From contig CAVTJP010000005.1 in the NCBI GenBank assembly GCA_963735085.1, forward strand, positions 1 through 64,000: DNA of 64,000 nucleotides. The letters are read 5' to 3'. Position numbers and translations under genes: made by a program. The stretch is from DATJGR01 sp963735085. Lineage in GTDB: Bacteria; Pseudomonadota; Gammaproteobacteria; Pseudomonadales; Azotimanducaceae. Shown piece after piece: positions 34,893 through 43,721 of this stretch (the first letter of the stretch is position 1; each line of letters starts with the position of its first letter). Below the pieces are notes generated by a model. That model had not been told where the DNA came from. It did not search any database and saw only the letters and a list, made by a program, of their open reading frames with translations.

Positions 34893-36350
34893 CTATTTGG
34901 AAAACTGTTCGACGCGCGTGCGCGCGGCGCTCAACAACTCGGCGTACGCCGCTTCGGCTGCATCGGTGATCACTTCGAGGTCGGGCAACAGGCGCGGCTC
35001 GCAGATGAAACTGAAATACAGGTTCTGGTTGTAACTCAGAATCGTCACACCGAGCCCGATGTTACCCGACAATACGAGCACCCCGATCGTATCGAGCACT
35101 TTGTGCCCGCACAAATACTGCGGCACCTGCACACCCGGCACGTTCGTGCAGACGAAATTCAAGCCGAGGTTCGGTGGCCGCCAGCCGCCAACGGAACGCG
35201 CCACCGGCATCGGCATGCGTGCGGCAAGCGCGGTCGGATCGAAGCGCGTGCCGGTCAACTGCGAAGCCATCAATGCGACCGGCCACGGTTCCGGCACGGT
35301 GTTCTGCAGCAACGTCAGCGCCTGCGCCTCCTGTTCTTCCTTGATGCGTTCGACTTCGGCGCACACCGCACCAAGACGCGTCGGCGGATTCATCGGCCAC
35401 GCCGGCAGCATCGGAAAGATCGCCGAGACCTGATTGCCGAGAGCGCCCTGCTGGCTCTCGGTGCGCACGTTGACCGGGCACATGATGCGCAGATGCTGGC
35501 CGTCCACGCGCTCGCCATGCGCGGCGAGGTAACGCGCCACCGCTTCGGACACAACCGTCAACACGACATCGTTGATCGTGCCGCCGAGCCCGCGGCGAAT
35601 CTCACGCATTTCGGCGAGCGGCCGCTTGATCCAGCGCAACTTGCGGTGCGGTCCGACGATACCGGCATTGAACGGCGCCGTGATCGCGGGCTTGGACGCG
35701 AATCTGGACAGCACGCTCACTGCGCGGCTCAGCAGTGCCTGCCGGTCGGCAGCAGCACGCATCGCTGCCAGTGGCGCGCTATCGGCCAAACGTTGCATGT
35801 TGTCTCGCAGCGCACGGCTGAACAACTCCGCACCACTCGGCGTCGGTTGCGCAACCCACGGCTCTTTCGGCGGCGGTTCGGTGTTTGCGCCCTTCGCATC
35901 GAAGTCGTACAGGATCGTCGTCAGCTCGATGCCCGAGGCACCATCGATCATCGCGTGGTGCGTCATCATCAGAATCAGTGTTCGATCCGGCACACCGCCG
36001 ATGACATACGCCTTCCACAGGGGTCGCGAGCGATCGAGGATCGGTTCGTTCAACTCGATGGCGGCATCGACACCCTGTTCGAGCGTGCTGCCTTCCGGCA
36101 CCCGATGCGACAACACATGATTGGCAAGATCGAAATCCGTATCGTCGATCCATTCCGGATGGGCAAGATTGAACGGCACCTGGGCGAGCTTGCGGCGATA
36201 CGACGGAATCAGGTGCAGACGCGATTCGAAATGCTCGAACACTCGCTCGAAGGCCAACTCGCCCTCCAGCACGTAAACGGACGAGATATGCATCGGTCCG
36301 CTGGCGGATTCGGTGTACAGGAACGACGCATCGGCTTGGGTCAGGCGCAT
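34893..36350 (-). CDS. Wax ester synthase/diacylglycerol acyltransferase
   Basis: 485 residues. MMTHHAMIDGAS carries the catalytic HHxxxDG motif (H131, H132, D136, G137). MRLTQADASFLYTESASGPMH, ILDRSRPLWKAYVIGG, GTINDVVLTVVSEAVARYL and NFVCTNVPGVQVPQYLCGHKVL are family signatures. It esterifies acyl-CoA with a fatty alcohol or diacylglycerol, giving wax esters or triacylglycerol as storage lipid, at the membrane. The ATG at 36350 matches the standard start; a TTG lies at 36383. Placed in an operon with an acyl-CoA synthetase and an acyl-CoA dehydrogenase, so storage and breakdown genes are cotranscribed. Confidence 0.92.
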   Translation of the reverse strand: MRLTQADASFLYTESASGPMHISSVYVLEGELAFERVFEHFESRLHLIPSYRRKLAQVPFNLAHPEWIDDTDFDLANHVLSHRVPEGSTLEQGVDAAIELNEPILDRSRPLWKAYVIGGVPDRTLILMMTHHAMIDGASGIELTTILYDFDAKGANTEPPPKEPWVAQPTPSGAELFSRALRDNMQRLADSAPLAAMRAAADRQALLSRAVSVLSRFASKPAITAPFNAGIVGPHRKLRWIKRPLAEMREIRRGLGGTINDVVLTVVSEAVARYLAAHGERVDGQHLRIMCPVNVRTESQQGALGNQVSAIFPMLPAWPMNPPTRLGAVCAEVERIKEEQEAQALTLLQNTVPEPWPVALMASQLTGTRFDPTALAARMPMPVARSVGGWRPPNLGLNFVCTNVPGVQVPQYLCGHKVLDTIGVLVLSGNIGLGVTILSYNQNLYFSFICEPRLLPDLEVITDAAEAAYAELLSAARTRVEQFSK

Positions 36351-36388
36351 GAGCTGAAACGGCTCCGGTTGGGACTGCTGCAAACCGA

Positions 36389-37816
36389 CTATAGCGCCGA
36401 TCCGCCACCGAGTGCCGTCTTCAATCCGGAATAACCCGGCTGATCGATCGCCAGTTGATTCACGACGGTCTGGCGAAGGTGATCGGCAAGACCGGGTTTG
36501 TCGAGCGGCATACGGCCGTCGCGCAACGTGTGCACGAGGCGCCAGCGCAGCGTTTCGAGATCGTCATCCGCCGGCGCGTCGAACAGTGCGCGCAAACGTT
36601 GCCGCTCGGATTCGCGCTGCGGCGCACTCAGGCTCAATTCGCGCAGCACGATGTCGAGCGAATTCGACGCCACCCGCGCGAGAAAATTGATCCGGCCCTC
36701 GGTGGCGGCCATCACATCGCCGCGCAGGTAATCGCGCACGCTGCTGACGAGTTCATCCGTTCGCGGCATGTCGAGCGTCGAACTGAACGGCATGCCTTCC
36801 ACCAGCTTAACCGGTCCCGGAATCAACAGATTCGCGCAATCCACCTGACACTCCGAACTGCGGCGACCGATGCCTGGCCGTTCGACTGTCTTGTCGGGAC
36901 CGCTGCGAAAGTGCTCGGCCATGCCGAGGCAGCCGATTGCCCACCAGAACGAGCCAAACACCTCCCAGAACTTCACCTGATCCGCATCGACCTTCACGCC
37001 CGACACCGATTCATAGCCGCGAAACAGATCTGCGTACTCGCCGAATCCACCCACCGGCAGATCGGTGCGACCGAAACGCCACGAATTCGTGCAGATCCAG
37101 CCGAGGTCGCGCATCGGATCGCCGATGTGCGCGACTTCCCAATCGAGTACCGCAACGACGCCGTCTGGGGACACCATGACATTGCCGTTGCGAAAATCGT
37201 TGTGCACCAGCGTCGCGCGTGGGTTTTTCGGCAGATGCGCCCGCAGCCACACACCGGCGTAATCGATCATCGGCTGGGGCGTGTTCAGAAGTTTGTAGCG
37301 CTCCCACGTCTGTTCGACGAATGCGGCCGGGTCCATCGGATCGAGCAGTTGATCGAGCCCGGTCTTCTGCAGATCGATCGCATGAATACGTGCCAGGATC
37401 TGCCCGCATTGAAACGCGAGCTTAGTACGGACGTCGGTGAGCGATTCCGAACGCACGATCCGCGCGCCGAGCGCCTCGCCATCGAGCCACTGCATGACGA
37501 AGCCATCGCCGAGTTCATCGGAAGGTTCCAAAACGGCGTACACCTCGGGTTCCGGTACGCCGGCCTCACGTGCGCAACGCATCAACATCGCCTCGGTCCG
37601 CAAGCCGGGATGCCCGGCGACGCGAGCGCTCTCGATGCCGCCGGGCGCGCGGCGCATCGCCAACCGGCGTTCACCGTTCGCATCACGAATCACCAGCCGG
37701 TACGTCTCCTGACTGGCGCCGCCGGACAAACGTTCCACAGACAGCAGTGCCTGGAAACCGTCGATCTGACGACGCAGCACTGCCGCGAGCTTTTCCTCGA
37801 AGTCGGTCGCCGGCAT
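36389..37816 (-). CDS. ACAD10/11-type APH kinase with C-terminal DUF6285-like domain
   Basis: 475 residues. The first 330 residues are an aminoglycoside-phosphotransferase-like kinase: LSGGASQETYRLVI, RTEAMLMRCAREAGVPEPEVYAV, LVHNDFRNGNVMVSPDG (catalytic D207) and VLDWEVAHIGDPMRDLGWIC (metal-binding D225). This is the branch fused to an acyl-CoA dehydrogenase in animal ACAD10/11 and present as LvaA in levulinate catabolism, where it phosphorylates 4-hydroxyacyl-CoA. The remaining 140 residues look like DUF6285. The neighbouring upstream gene, four bases away, is an acyl-CoA dehydrogenase, so the pair mirrors the animal fusion. Confidence 0.85.
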   Translation of the reverse strand: MPATDFEEKLAAVLRRQIDGFQALLSVERLSGGASQETYRLVIRDANGERRLAMRRAPGGIESARVAGHPGLRTEAMLMRCAREAGVPEPEVYAVLEPSDELGDGFVMQWLDGEALGARIVRSESLTDVRTKLAFQCGQILARIHAIDLQKTGLDQLLDPMDPAAFVEQTWERYKLLNTPQPMIDYAGVWLRAHLPKNPRATLVHNDFRNGNVMVSPDGVVAVLDWEVAHIGDPMRDLGWICTNSWRFGRTDLPVGGFGEYADLFRGYESVSGVKVDADQVKFWEVFGSFWWAIGCLGMAEHFRSGPDKTVERPGIGRRSSECQVDCANLLIPGPVKLVEGMPFSSTLDMPRTDELVSSVRDYLRGDVMAATEGRINFLARVASNSLDIVLRELSLSAPQRESERQRLRALFDAPADDDLETLRWRLVHTLRDGRMPLDKPGLADHLRQTVVNQLAIDQPGYSGLKTALGGGSAL

Positions 37817-37820
37817 CGAC

Positions 37821-39092
37821 TCAGCCTTCGTGGACGCCCTTCGGCGCGCGCTGTTTCATGAAGCCGAACATGTAGCCCGCAACGCGGCGCATCTGAATCT
37901 CCTCGGAGCCTTCGGTGATGCGGTAGCGACGATGATGTCGATAGATGTGTTCGAACGGCTTGTGGCGCGAATACCCCAGGCCGCCATGCACCTGCATCGC
38001 GCGGTCGGCCGCTTCGCAGCACAACCGGTTCGCCCAGTAGTTGCACATCGACACCTTGTCGGAGACCGAGAACGCACCGTAGGTGTCCATCTGCCAAGCC
38101 GTCTTGTGGATCAGCGCGCGCAGCATTTCGCACTGGGTCTGCAATTCGACGAGTGGAAACTGAATCGCCTGATTGGTCGACAGCGGTTTACCGAACGGTT
38201 TGCGCACCTTCGCGTACTCGACGGATTCGTTGATGCAGAACTGCGCCGCGCCAAGGCTAGACGCCGCCTGACGAATGCGATTTTCGTTGAAGAACATCTG
38301 TACGACGCCGAGGCCCCTGCCTTCGCCACCGAAGATCGCATCGTTCGGCACGCGCACATCCGTGAGCGAAATGCGCCCATGATCGGTGGGCATGTTGAAC
38401 GTCCACATCATTTCTTCGACCTTGAACCCCTTCGAATCCGTTGGCGTCAGGAACGCCGTGATGCCGTCACCGTCGCCTGCTTTGCCGCCGGTACGCGCGA
38501 AGATGAGATCGTATTTCGCCTTGTGGATGCCGGTGTTCCACGTCTTGCCGCCGTTGATGACCCAGTCGTCGCCGTCGCGTCGGGCGACCGTTTCCATGTG
38601 CGTCGCGTCGGAGCCGTGGTCGGGTTCGGTGATGCCGAATGCGAAGCCGCGCTGACCGGCCAGCATCGCCGGAATCCACTCTTTCTTCTGCTCTTCGGTA
38701 CCGTGGTGCAGCATCAGCAACAGGCCCACGTTGTTGCCGACGATCGAGTGTTCGTTCTGCAGATCGTTGTGCAACCCGAGGCCTTTAACCGCGAAATGCT
38801 CGCGGATTACCGCCATGCCGAGGTTGGTACCGTCTTTGCCGCCGTATTCCTTGGGGAACGGATAGCGGTAGTGTCCGGCGTCGTCGGCTAGTTTGCGCGC
38901 CTTGGCGAGCAATGCCTCCCACTCTTCCGACGGCAGGCCGCCACGATCCCAGTCGGTGCGCGCATCTTCGCGGCGGTGGTCGAAGAAGCGGATGTTGTCG
39001 TCGGCGTTTTCGAGCGGTTTGATCTTGCGCTCGATGAAGTCGTCGAGTTCAACGAGGTAATCGGCCAGATCTTTGGGAATGTCGAAGTTCAC
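37821..39092 (-). CDS. Acyl-CoA dehydrogenase, ACAD10/11-like partner
   Basis: 423 residues from a GTG with AGGAG upstream. FAFGITEPDHGSDATHMET, VINGGKTWNTG, EYAKVRKPFGKPLSTNQAIQF and MQVHGGLGYSRHKPFEHIYRHHRRYRITEGSEEIQ are standard dehydrogenase motifs; E394 in ITEGS is the canonical catalytic glutamate position. Ordinary members oxidise acyl-CoA to 2-enoyl-CoA with FAD. Because an APH kinase of the ACAD10/11 type follows four bases later, it may instead process 4-phosphoacyl-CoA. Same operon as the acyl-CoA synthetase upstream. Confidence 0.92.
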   Translation of the reverse strand: MNFDIPKDLADYLVELDDFIERKIKPLENADDNIRFFDHRREDARTDWDRGGLPSEEWEALLAKARKLADDAGHYRYPFPKEYGGKDGTNLGMAVIREHFAVKGLGLHNDLQNEHSIVGNNVGLLLMLHHGTEEQKKEWIPAMLAGQRGFAFGITEPDHGSDATHMETVARRDGDDWVINGGKTWNTGIHKAKYDLIFARTGGKAGDGDGITAFLTPTDSKGFKVEEMMWTFNMPTDHGRISLTDVRVPNDAIFGGEGRGLGVVQMFFNENRIRQAASSLGAAQFCINESVEYAKVRKPFGKPLSTNQAIQFPLVELQTQCEMLRALIHKTAWQMDTYGAFSVSDKVSMCNYWANRLCCEAADRAMQVHGGLGYSRHKPFEHIYRHHRRYRITEGSEEIQMRRVAGYMFGFMKQRAPKGVHEG

Positions 39093-39184
39093 GTCAGTGC
39101 TCCTGCGCGGATTAGAAATGTGTTGGACCGCCGACTATATAGACGCGGGACGGCCGAGGGAAAGTGCTCTCGGGACAGATGCGC

Positions 39185-40765
39185 TCAGGACACGCGGCGG
39201 TCGCGGCCGCGCCAGAACGGTTCCCGCAGTTCCTTCTTCAGGATCTTGCCCGATGGGTTGCGCGGAATCGTCTCCATCCAGTCCACCGACGTCGGACACT
39301 TGTAGCGCGCCAGATGCTCGCGACAATGCGCAATCACCGCTTCTTCGGTCAGCGCCGGATCCTTGCGCGTGACGATCGCCTTGACGGTTTCGCCCCACTT
39401 CTCGCTCGGCACGCCGATCACCGCCGCATCGGCGATGCCGGGATGGCGCATCAATGCGTTCTCGATTTCTGCCGGATAGATGTTCTCCGCACCGGAAATG
39501 ATCATGTCTTTGACGCGATCGTGGATGAACAGATAGCCATCCTTCAAATAGCCCGCATCGCCGGTACGCAACCACCCATCGGACGAAATCGTCTGCGCGG
39601 TGGCATCCGGATTCTTCCAATAGCCTTTCATGTTGTTGCGGCCGTGGATGCAGATCTCGCCGACTTCGCCGTCAGCCAGTGGCGCAGCACTGTCGGCACC
39701 GAGAATCTTCAGTTGGAGATCGGCGGGCGGCCGACCACACGAACGCAACAGATGCGCGCGCGGACCGCCGGGATCATGATCTTCCGGGGCCAGGATGGTG
39801 CCCATGCCAGTCGTCTCGGTGAGCCCGTAGGCCTGCATGAAACCGCAGTCGAAGATGCCGATGGCGTGCCTCAACACGTCCTCGCTGATCGGCGACGCAC
39901 CGTACAGGATGATCTGGAGGCTGCTGAAATCGATGTCTTCGACATGCGGCAATCCCACCATCATCTGCAAGACCGCCGGCACGAACATCGCGTGCGTGAC
40001 GCGATGCGCTGGAATGAGTTGCAGGATCTGCGGCACATCCACGTCGCGCAGCAGAATCGTCTGCCCGCCCTGGTATTGACCCACCACGCCCCAACCGCTG
40101 CCGGCTATGTGAAACAGCGGCATGCAGACCAGGTTCACCGTATCCGAAGTCATTCGGTACAGATTGTGACCATCGTTGAACAGGCAAAGGAAATTGTAGT
40201 GAGACAGTTCGACGCCTTTCGGCAGGCCGGTCGTACCGGACGTATACAGCTGAAAGCACGTCGCGTGCGGGTCGAGTTCAATCGCAGGATCTTGCTCGTC
40301 GCGCCCGTCGATCCATTCGGCGAAGTTCAAGTGGTTGGCATTCGATTCGCCGATCACGACGATCCGCCGTACGTGCTCGAGATTCATCTTGGCGAGATGA
40401 CCCAGAAACTCCTGACCAATCAGCAGCACTTTCGCCTCGCTGTGATTCAGGATGTATTCGATCTCGGGCGCGGCGAGCCGCCAGTTGACTGCCACGGTGA
40501 CCGCACCCAGTTTCGCCCCACCATAGAGATACAGGAAATATTCCGGCGCATTTTTATCGAGGAACGCGATGCGATCCTGCGCGCCGACACCGGCATCCTG
40601 CAGCGCTGCCGCGACCTGATTCGATTCGCAATCCAGTTCGGCGAACGTCCAACTGCGACCATCGGTGGGATAGATCAGCGCGCGCTTGTCGGGCCGTTCC
40701 TTTGCGTGGACGCGCACGATGTCCGGCAACGTGTTGATGGGGTAGGTATCGATACGAATTGCCAC
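39185..40765 (-). CDS. Acyl-CoA synthetase (AMP-forming)
   Basis: 526 residues. The P-loop LYTSGTTGLPKGVELSH, YGLTETTGMG, GWLRTGDAGYLKDGYLFIHDRVKDMIISGAENIYPAEIE and the C-terminal PRNPSGKILKKELRE (catalytic Lys) define an ANL-superfamily ligase. It activates a carboxylic acid with ATP and CoA. The GTG at 40765 is chosen: it follows AGAGGGG by a few bases, lies 22 bases after the PhyH gene, and removes an Arg-rich upstream stretch overlapping that gene. It probably activates the substrate for the dehydrogenase and kinase downstream; chain length unknown. Confidence 0.93.
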   Translation of the reverse strand: MAIRIDTYPINTLPDIVRVHAKERPDKRALIYPTDGRSWTFAELDCESNQVAAALQDAGVGAQDRIAFLDKNAPEYFLYLYGGAKLGAVTVAVNWRLAAPEIEYILNHSEAKVLLIGQEFLGHLAKMNLEHVRRIVVIGESNANHLNFAEWIDGRDEQDPAIELDPHATCFQLYTSGTTGLPKGVELSHYNFLCLFNDGHNLYRMTSDTVNLVCMPLFHIAGSGWGVVGQYQGGQTILLRDVDVPQILQLIPAHRVTHAMFVPAVLQMMVGLPHVEDIDFSSLQIILYGASPISEDVLRHAIGIFDCGFMQAYGLTETTGMGTILAPEDHDPGGPRAHLLRSCGRPPADLQLKILGADSAAPLADGEVGEICIHGRNNMKGYWKNPDATAQTISSDGWLRTGDAGYLKDGYLFIHDRVKDMIISGAENIYPAEIENALMRHPGIADAAVIGVPSEKWGETVKAIVTRKDPALTEEAVIAHCREHLARYKCPTSVDWMETIPRNPSGKILKKELREPFWRGRDRRVS

Positions 40766-40787
40766 GTCGCGCCCCTCTGCCGAAATG

Positions 40788-41972
40788 TTATATGCCGAGG
40801 TCCAGTAGGTTGTAGTCCTTGATGGCGGCTCTGGCGTCCGGCGTCCATCGATACAGGCTCTGCTCCGTCGCAAGCGGCGCATACCGATACGGCGTCTCGT
40901 CCGGGAACCGCTGCCGGCGTGCATCGATCGCGTACGCAATCAGTCTGGACCGTTCGCGGATGCGCGCATCGTCGTACACCGCAACGGAATTGTGCACACC
41001 GCCGCTTTCGACGCCAAGCACCGACGCGCGCCGATGGAAGCCGAAGTTGATTGTCACGCGTACATCATCGCTGGTGTTGGCGAAAGAGCCGTGAATCGCC
41101 TGCCGGTTGCAGATCGCAACGTCACCAGCACCGCAGATCAGCGGCACCGCATCGGGCAACCTATCGGACCCCGCCGCCGCAACCATCGCTTTGATGTCGG
41201 CCTTGCCGGTACGGTGCGAGCCCGGCACCACCCACAACCCGTTAGCTGCATTGCAGCCGTACAACTGCGCCATGAAATTGAAGCCATGTGTGCCTTCGTC
41301 GAACAGGGGGCTGTCCCAATGCGTCCAGCCGTCCTGGTGCCACGCGACCGAACCGCCGAGACGCGCGTGTTTCACCCACACCGCTTCGTTGAACGGCGTG
41401 AAATCCTCGCCGTTGATTGCCGCAGCGACGGCGAGCAACTGCGGATGGCCATATACGCGCAGACACGCGTCCGAGAACTGCAGCGAACCGAGGATCAACT
41501 GCACCACGTAGTCCGGTGCATCGGCCGGCGCTTGCGGCTCGAACATCTTCGCAGGGTGGCGTCCATTCGCGCGGTCGGTACCGCCGAGCGGATCCGCAAG
41601 CGGTTTCACCCAGCTGATATTCGGTGCGCTGCATTCGCTGCCCAGCGCCGATCGGCCCTGTCGATCGACCGATGCGCCCCGCGTCACCGGTGCGCGCGCC
41701 AGCATGTCGGCCACGTCGCGCTCGATGTCGTCGAGTTCGGGTTGCTGCAACACCCGTTCGAAGATGTAGAAGCCACAACGGGAATAGCCATCGAGGATCG
41801 AAGGATCGAGGTTTCCATTCGCATCGAAGCGGATCGGCCCCCGATTGCCGAGCGCGTGGGCGCGCTGTTCGCCTTCGGCGCGATAACGCACCATCGCGTG
41901 TTGTTCGGTGCCGTAGTCGACATTGGAGATTTCCAGATGCTGTGACACTGAGATGCGCGGCAGTTTGGTCAT
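40788..41972 (-). CDS. Phytanoyl-CoA dioxygenase (PhyH) family protein
   Basis: 394 residues. The 2-His-1-Asp iron site is visible: WHQDGWTHWD (H212, D214) and AIHGSFANTSDDVRVTINF (H294, with R305 for 2-oxoglutarate). LWVVPGSHRTGKADI is the usual strand before the second half. PhyH enzymes hydroxylate acyl-CoAs or other small molecules using Fe(II), 2-oxoglutarate and oxygen. In this operon it may create a hydroxy acid, or remove a branch, ahead of the synthetase-dehydrogenase-kinase steps; that order is inference. Confidence 0.88.
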   Translation of the reverse strand: MTKLPRISVSQHLEISNVDYGTEQHAMVRYRAEGEQRAHALGNRGPIRFDANGNLDPSILDGYSRCGFYIFERVLQQPELDDIERDVADMLARAPVTRGASVDRQGRSALGSECSAPNISWVKPLADPLGGTDRANGRHPAKMFEPQAPADAPDYVVQLILGSLQFSDACLRVYGHPQLLAVAAAINGEDFTPFNEAVWVKHARLGGSVAWHQDGWTHWDSPLFDEGTHGFNFMAQLYGCNAANGLWVVPGSHRTGKADIKAMVAAAGSDRLPDAVPLICGAGDVAICNRQAIHGSFANTSDDVRVTINFGFHRRASVLGVESGGVHNSVAVYDDARIRERSRLIAYAIDARRQRFPDETPYRYAPLATEQSLYRWTPDARAAIKDYNLLDLGI

Positions 41973-41994
41973 GTTCGATTTACCAACGTTCTGT

Positions 41995-42474
41995 TCATAT
42001 CCAACGACGTACTCGGCGTTTGTATTCGAGATAGCGGTCTCCGAATTTCGATTCCAGGTACGCCTCCTCGTTCGATATCACCAGGCTCTGCAGCGCCCAA
42101 GCACACAGCGGTGTTAACAAGAAAATCCACACGTTCCAGAGCAAGATGGAGAAACCTACGCAGATAAGAACCATCTGAAGGTACATCGGATTTCGACTGA
42201 TACCAAACGGTCCCTGGTCGATGATCTGCGTTGTCGGCTTCCACGGATTCTCGCTCTGACCGCTGCGGCGAACGAGCAGCACAGACCATAAGCCGAGCCC
42301 CAGCAAAGCGCCCACGACAATGAGCGCGCCAAGCGAGTATCGTGCGGCAGTCGTTGGAGCGAATCCGATGTGGATCGGCAACACGTATTGAAGCGCGCCA
42401 CCGAGCAGGACGGTGATGAGGGGTATGGCCGGCGGAAACACTCTTACCGCCGCCGCGTCGTTCGGTTCCGGCAT
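41995..42474 (-). CDS. Isoprenylcysteine carboxyl methyltransferase-like membrane protein
   Basis: 159 residues with four membrane segments. GPFGISRNPMYLQMVLICVGF and a C-terminal ISNEEAYLESKFGDRYLEYKRRVRRWI are the SAM-binding/ICMT-PEMT signature (RNPxY ... E-x-x-L-x3-F-G-x-x-Y-x-x-Y). Bacterial members methylate unknown, usually lipid-like, substrates in the inner membrane. It is 22 bases upstream of the PhyH gene and may be the first gene of the lipid operon. Confidence 0.86.
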   Translation of the reverse strand: MPEPNDAAAVRVFPPAIPLITVLLGGALQYVLPIHIGFAPTTAARYSLGALIVVGALLGLGLWSVLLVRRSGQSENPWKPTTQIIDQGPFGISRNPMYLQMVLICVGFSILLWNVWIFLLTPLCAWALQSLVISNEEAYLESKFGDRYLEYKRRVRRWI

Positions 42475-42551
42475 GACGATCGATTGGCGACAATGCAGTA
42501 GCGGCGACGGTAGCGTGTTTTTATTCGGCTTTCAAAGCGCTCTGGGCGGCC

Positions 42552-43136
42552 TCAATCGCTTTGTCGATGCATCTCCATCAGCCACAGCGTGCGCCAATGT
42601 GCGCCGTCGTCGGTCGAGATGGATAGCGACCAACTGACGTGCGCCTCGTCGCGCCGTTCGAAGACGATGCGTCCCCATTGGGTACCGCTGGCAGTCACCA
42701 CCGTACGGGTGAACTCGCCGCGATCGCCTTTGAACCCGCCCTGATACGGCACGCCGAAGCGTGGCGTGCGCGAGTCCATCCAATGAATACGCCAATGTCC
42801 CGTGTCGGGGTCCACCGCCCGAACGCTGATCGCGGTCATGGCTTGCGGCGCTGTCATACCTTCCCAGAAGAACTGCACTTCGCCTTGCCAGCGCTCGAGG
42901 ATCGCGCAGCCATTCAAGATCTTGCTCACTCGCGTACTCGCCGGCAGTTCGATGTACTCGCCATCTTTCCGAAGGATGCGCTGTTTGATTCGCCAGTTCC
43001 CGATCCAGAAATCGAATTGGCGCTGGGTTTGGCTGTCGCACGACGTGGGCATCAACGGCTTGCTTGCGGCAGCCGCATCGACCGTGAGTGGCACGACCAC
43101 CACAACCGATGCGATGAGGAGGTAGCGTTTGAACAT
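42552..43136 (-). CDS. Exported DUF1579-like protein
   Basis: 194 residues from the ATG at 43136. Signal peptide FKRYLLIASVVVVVPLTVDAAAA. The mature part FDFWIGNWRIKQRIL, VSKILNGCAILERWQGEVQFFWEGMTA and FERRDEAHVSWSLSISTDDGAHW resembles the DUF1579/lipocalin-like group, small beta-rich proteins without known function. Not obviously in an operon: 77 bases separate it from the ICMT gene, and 213 bases upstream hold no other recognisable feature. Confidence 0.72.
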   Translation of the reverse strand: MFKRYLLIASVVVVVPLTVDAAAASKPLMPTSCDSQTQRQFDFWIGNWRIKQRILRKDGEYIELPASTRVSKILNGCAILERWQGEVQFFWEGMTAPQAMTAISVRAVDPDTGHWRIHWMDSRTPRFGVPYQGGFKGDRGEFTRTVVTASGTQWGRIVFERRDEAHVSWSLSISTDDGAHWRTLWLMEMHRQSD

Positions 43137-43349
43137 GACGTTGGCGCTCCATATCGATACACGGACTTGTCGCAGGCGTGATCGCCGATCATTGCCCTCT
43201 CTTGCCACGACTCAGCACGATGATTTTGCGCGCCTCGGGTGCAACGTCGAAATGGGTTCGATCTGTGGGCTTTCTCGCGATCCCGAGAACCAACTCCTTT
43301 TCCATTCGACGTTTCTTCACGTCACTGAGATGCCGCTAAGGGGAAGCGG

Positions 43350-43721
43350 TCAACCTGCCTGGCGGTAACCTTGCCGATACTCGAACGCTCGCTCGCAAGC
43401 CGGTAGATCGTAATACAGCGGTGGTCGATTCCCCGTCGCTGCGCCGTAATCCGCATAGAATCGTACGCAGGCGGCCTTGTTCTCTCGTTGGTGTTTCGCA
43501 ACGCACTCCTCGACGAACGCCTGGCGTTCCGGCGCCAGCTTGCTCTCACGAGCCGCTTCACATTTCGCATCGAGCTCCGCTTGGTGCGCTCCCCGGTCAG
43601 CGTCACTCGCCATCGTCGAACCCGCGTAGGCCGCAAAGTAAGCAAAAAGGTATGCCAACGTTGCGCCGGAGCCGATGCTTCTCGCTCGATGTCTCAGCGT
43701 TCGCACAGCGCCTGCATTCAT
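43350..43721 (-). CDS. Small cysteine-containing exported protein
   Basis: 123 residues. A hydrophobic segment (GSGATLAYLFAYFAAYAGSTMA) resembles a signal peptide with a long n-region. The mature part is charged, with three cysteines (DAKCEAARE, EECVAKH, ACVRFYADYG). No known family. The start overlaps the stop of the DUF899 gene by four bases (ATGA), so it is the last gene of that operon. Confidence 0.62.
   Translation of the reverse strand: MNAGAVRTLRHRARSIGSGATLAYLFAYFAAYAGSTMASDADRGAHQAELDAKCEAARESKLAPERQAFVEECVAKHQRENKAACVRFYADYGAATGNRPPLYYDLPACERAFEYRQGYRQAG

Noticed and set aside
35103..37861. Two long plus-strand frames (about 440-470 residues) opposite the wax-ester synthase and kinase genes
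   Set aside because: His/Arg/Gln-rich composition typical of antisense of GC-rich coding DNA; no ribosome-binding site or known motif.
39164..40822. Plus-strand frame of about 550 residues opposite the acyl-CoA synthetase
   Set aside because: Antisense shadow; the minus-strand protein has complete ligase motifs.
43137..43349. Short plus-strand frame in the gap before the small cysteine-containing gene
   Set aside because: No ribosome-binding site, codon bias or motif; I see nothing in this stretch.
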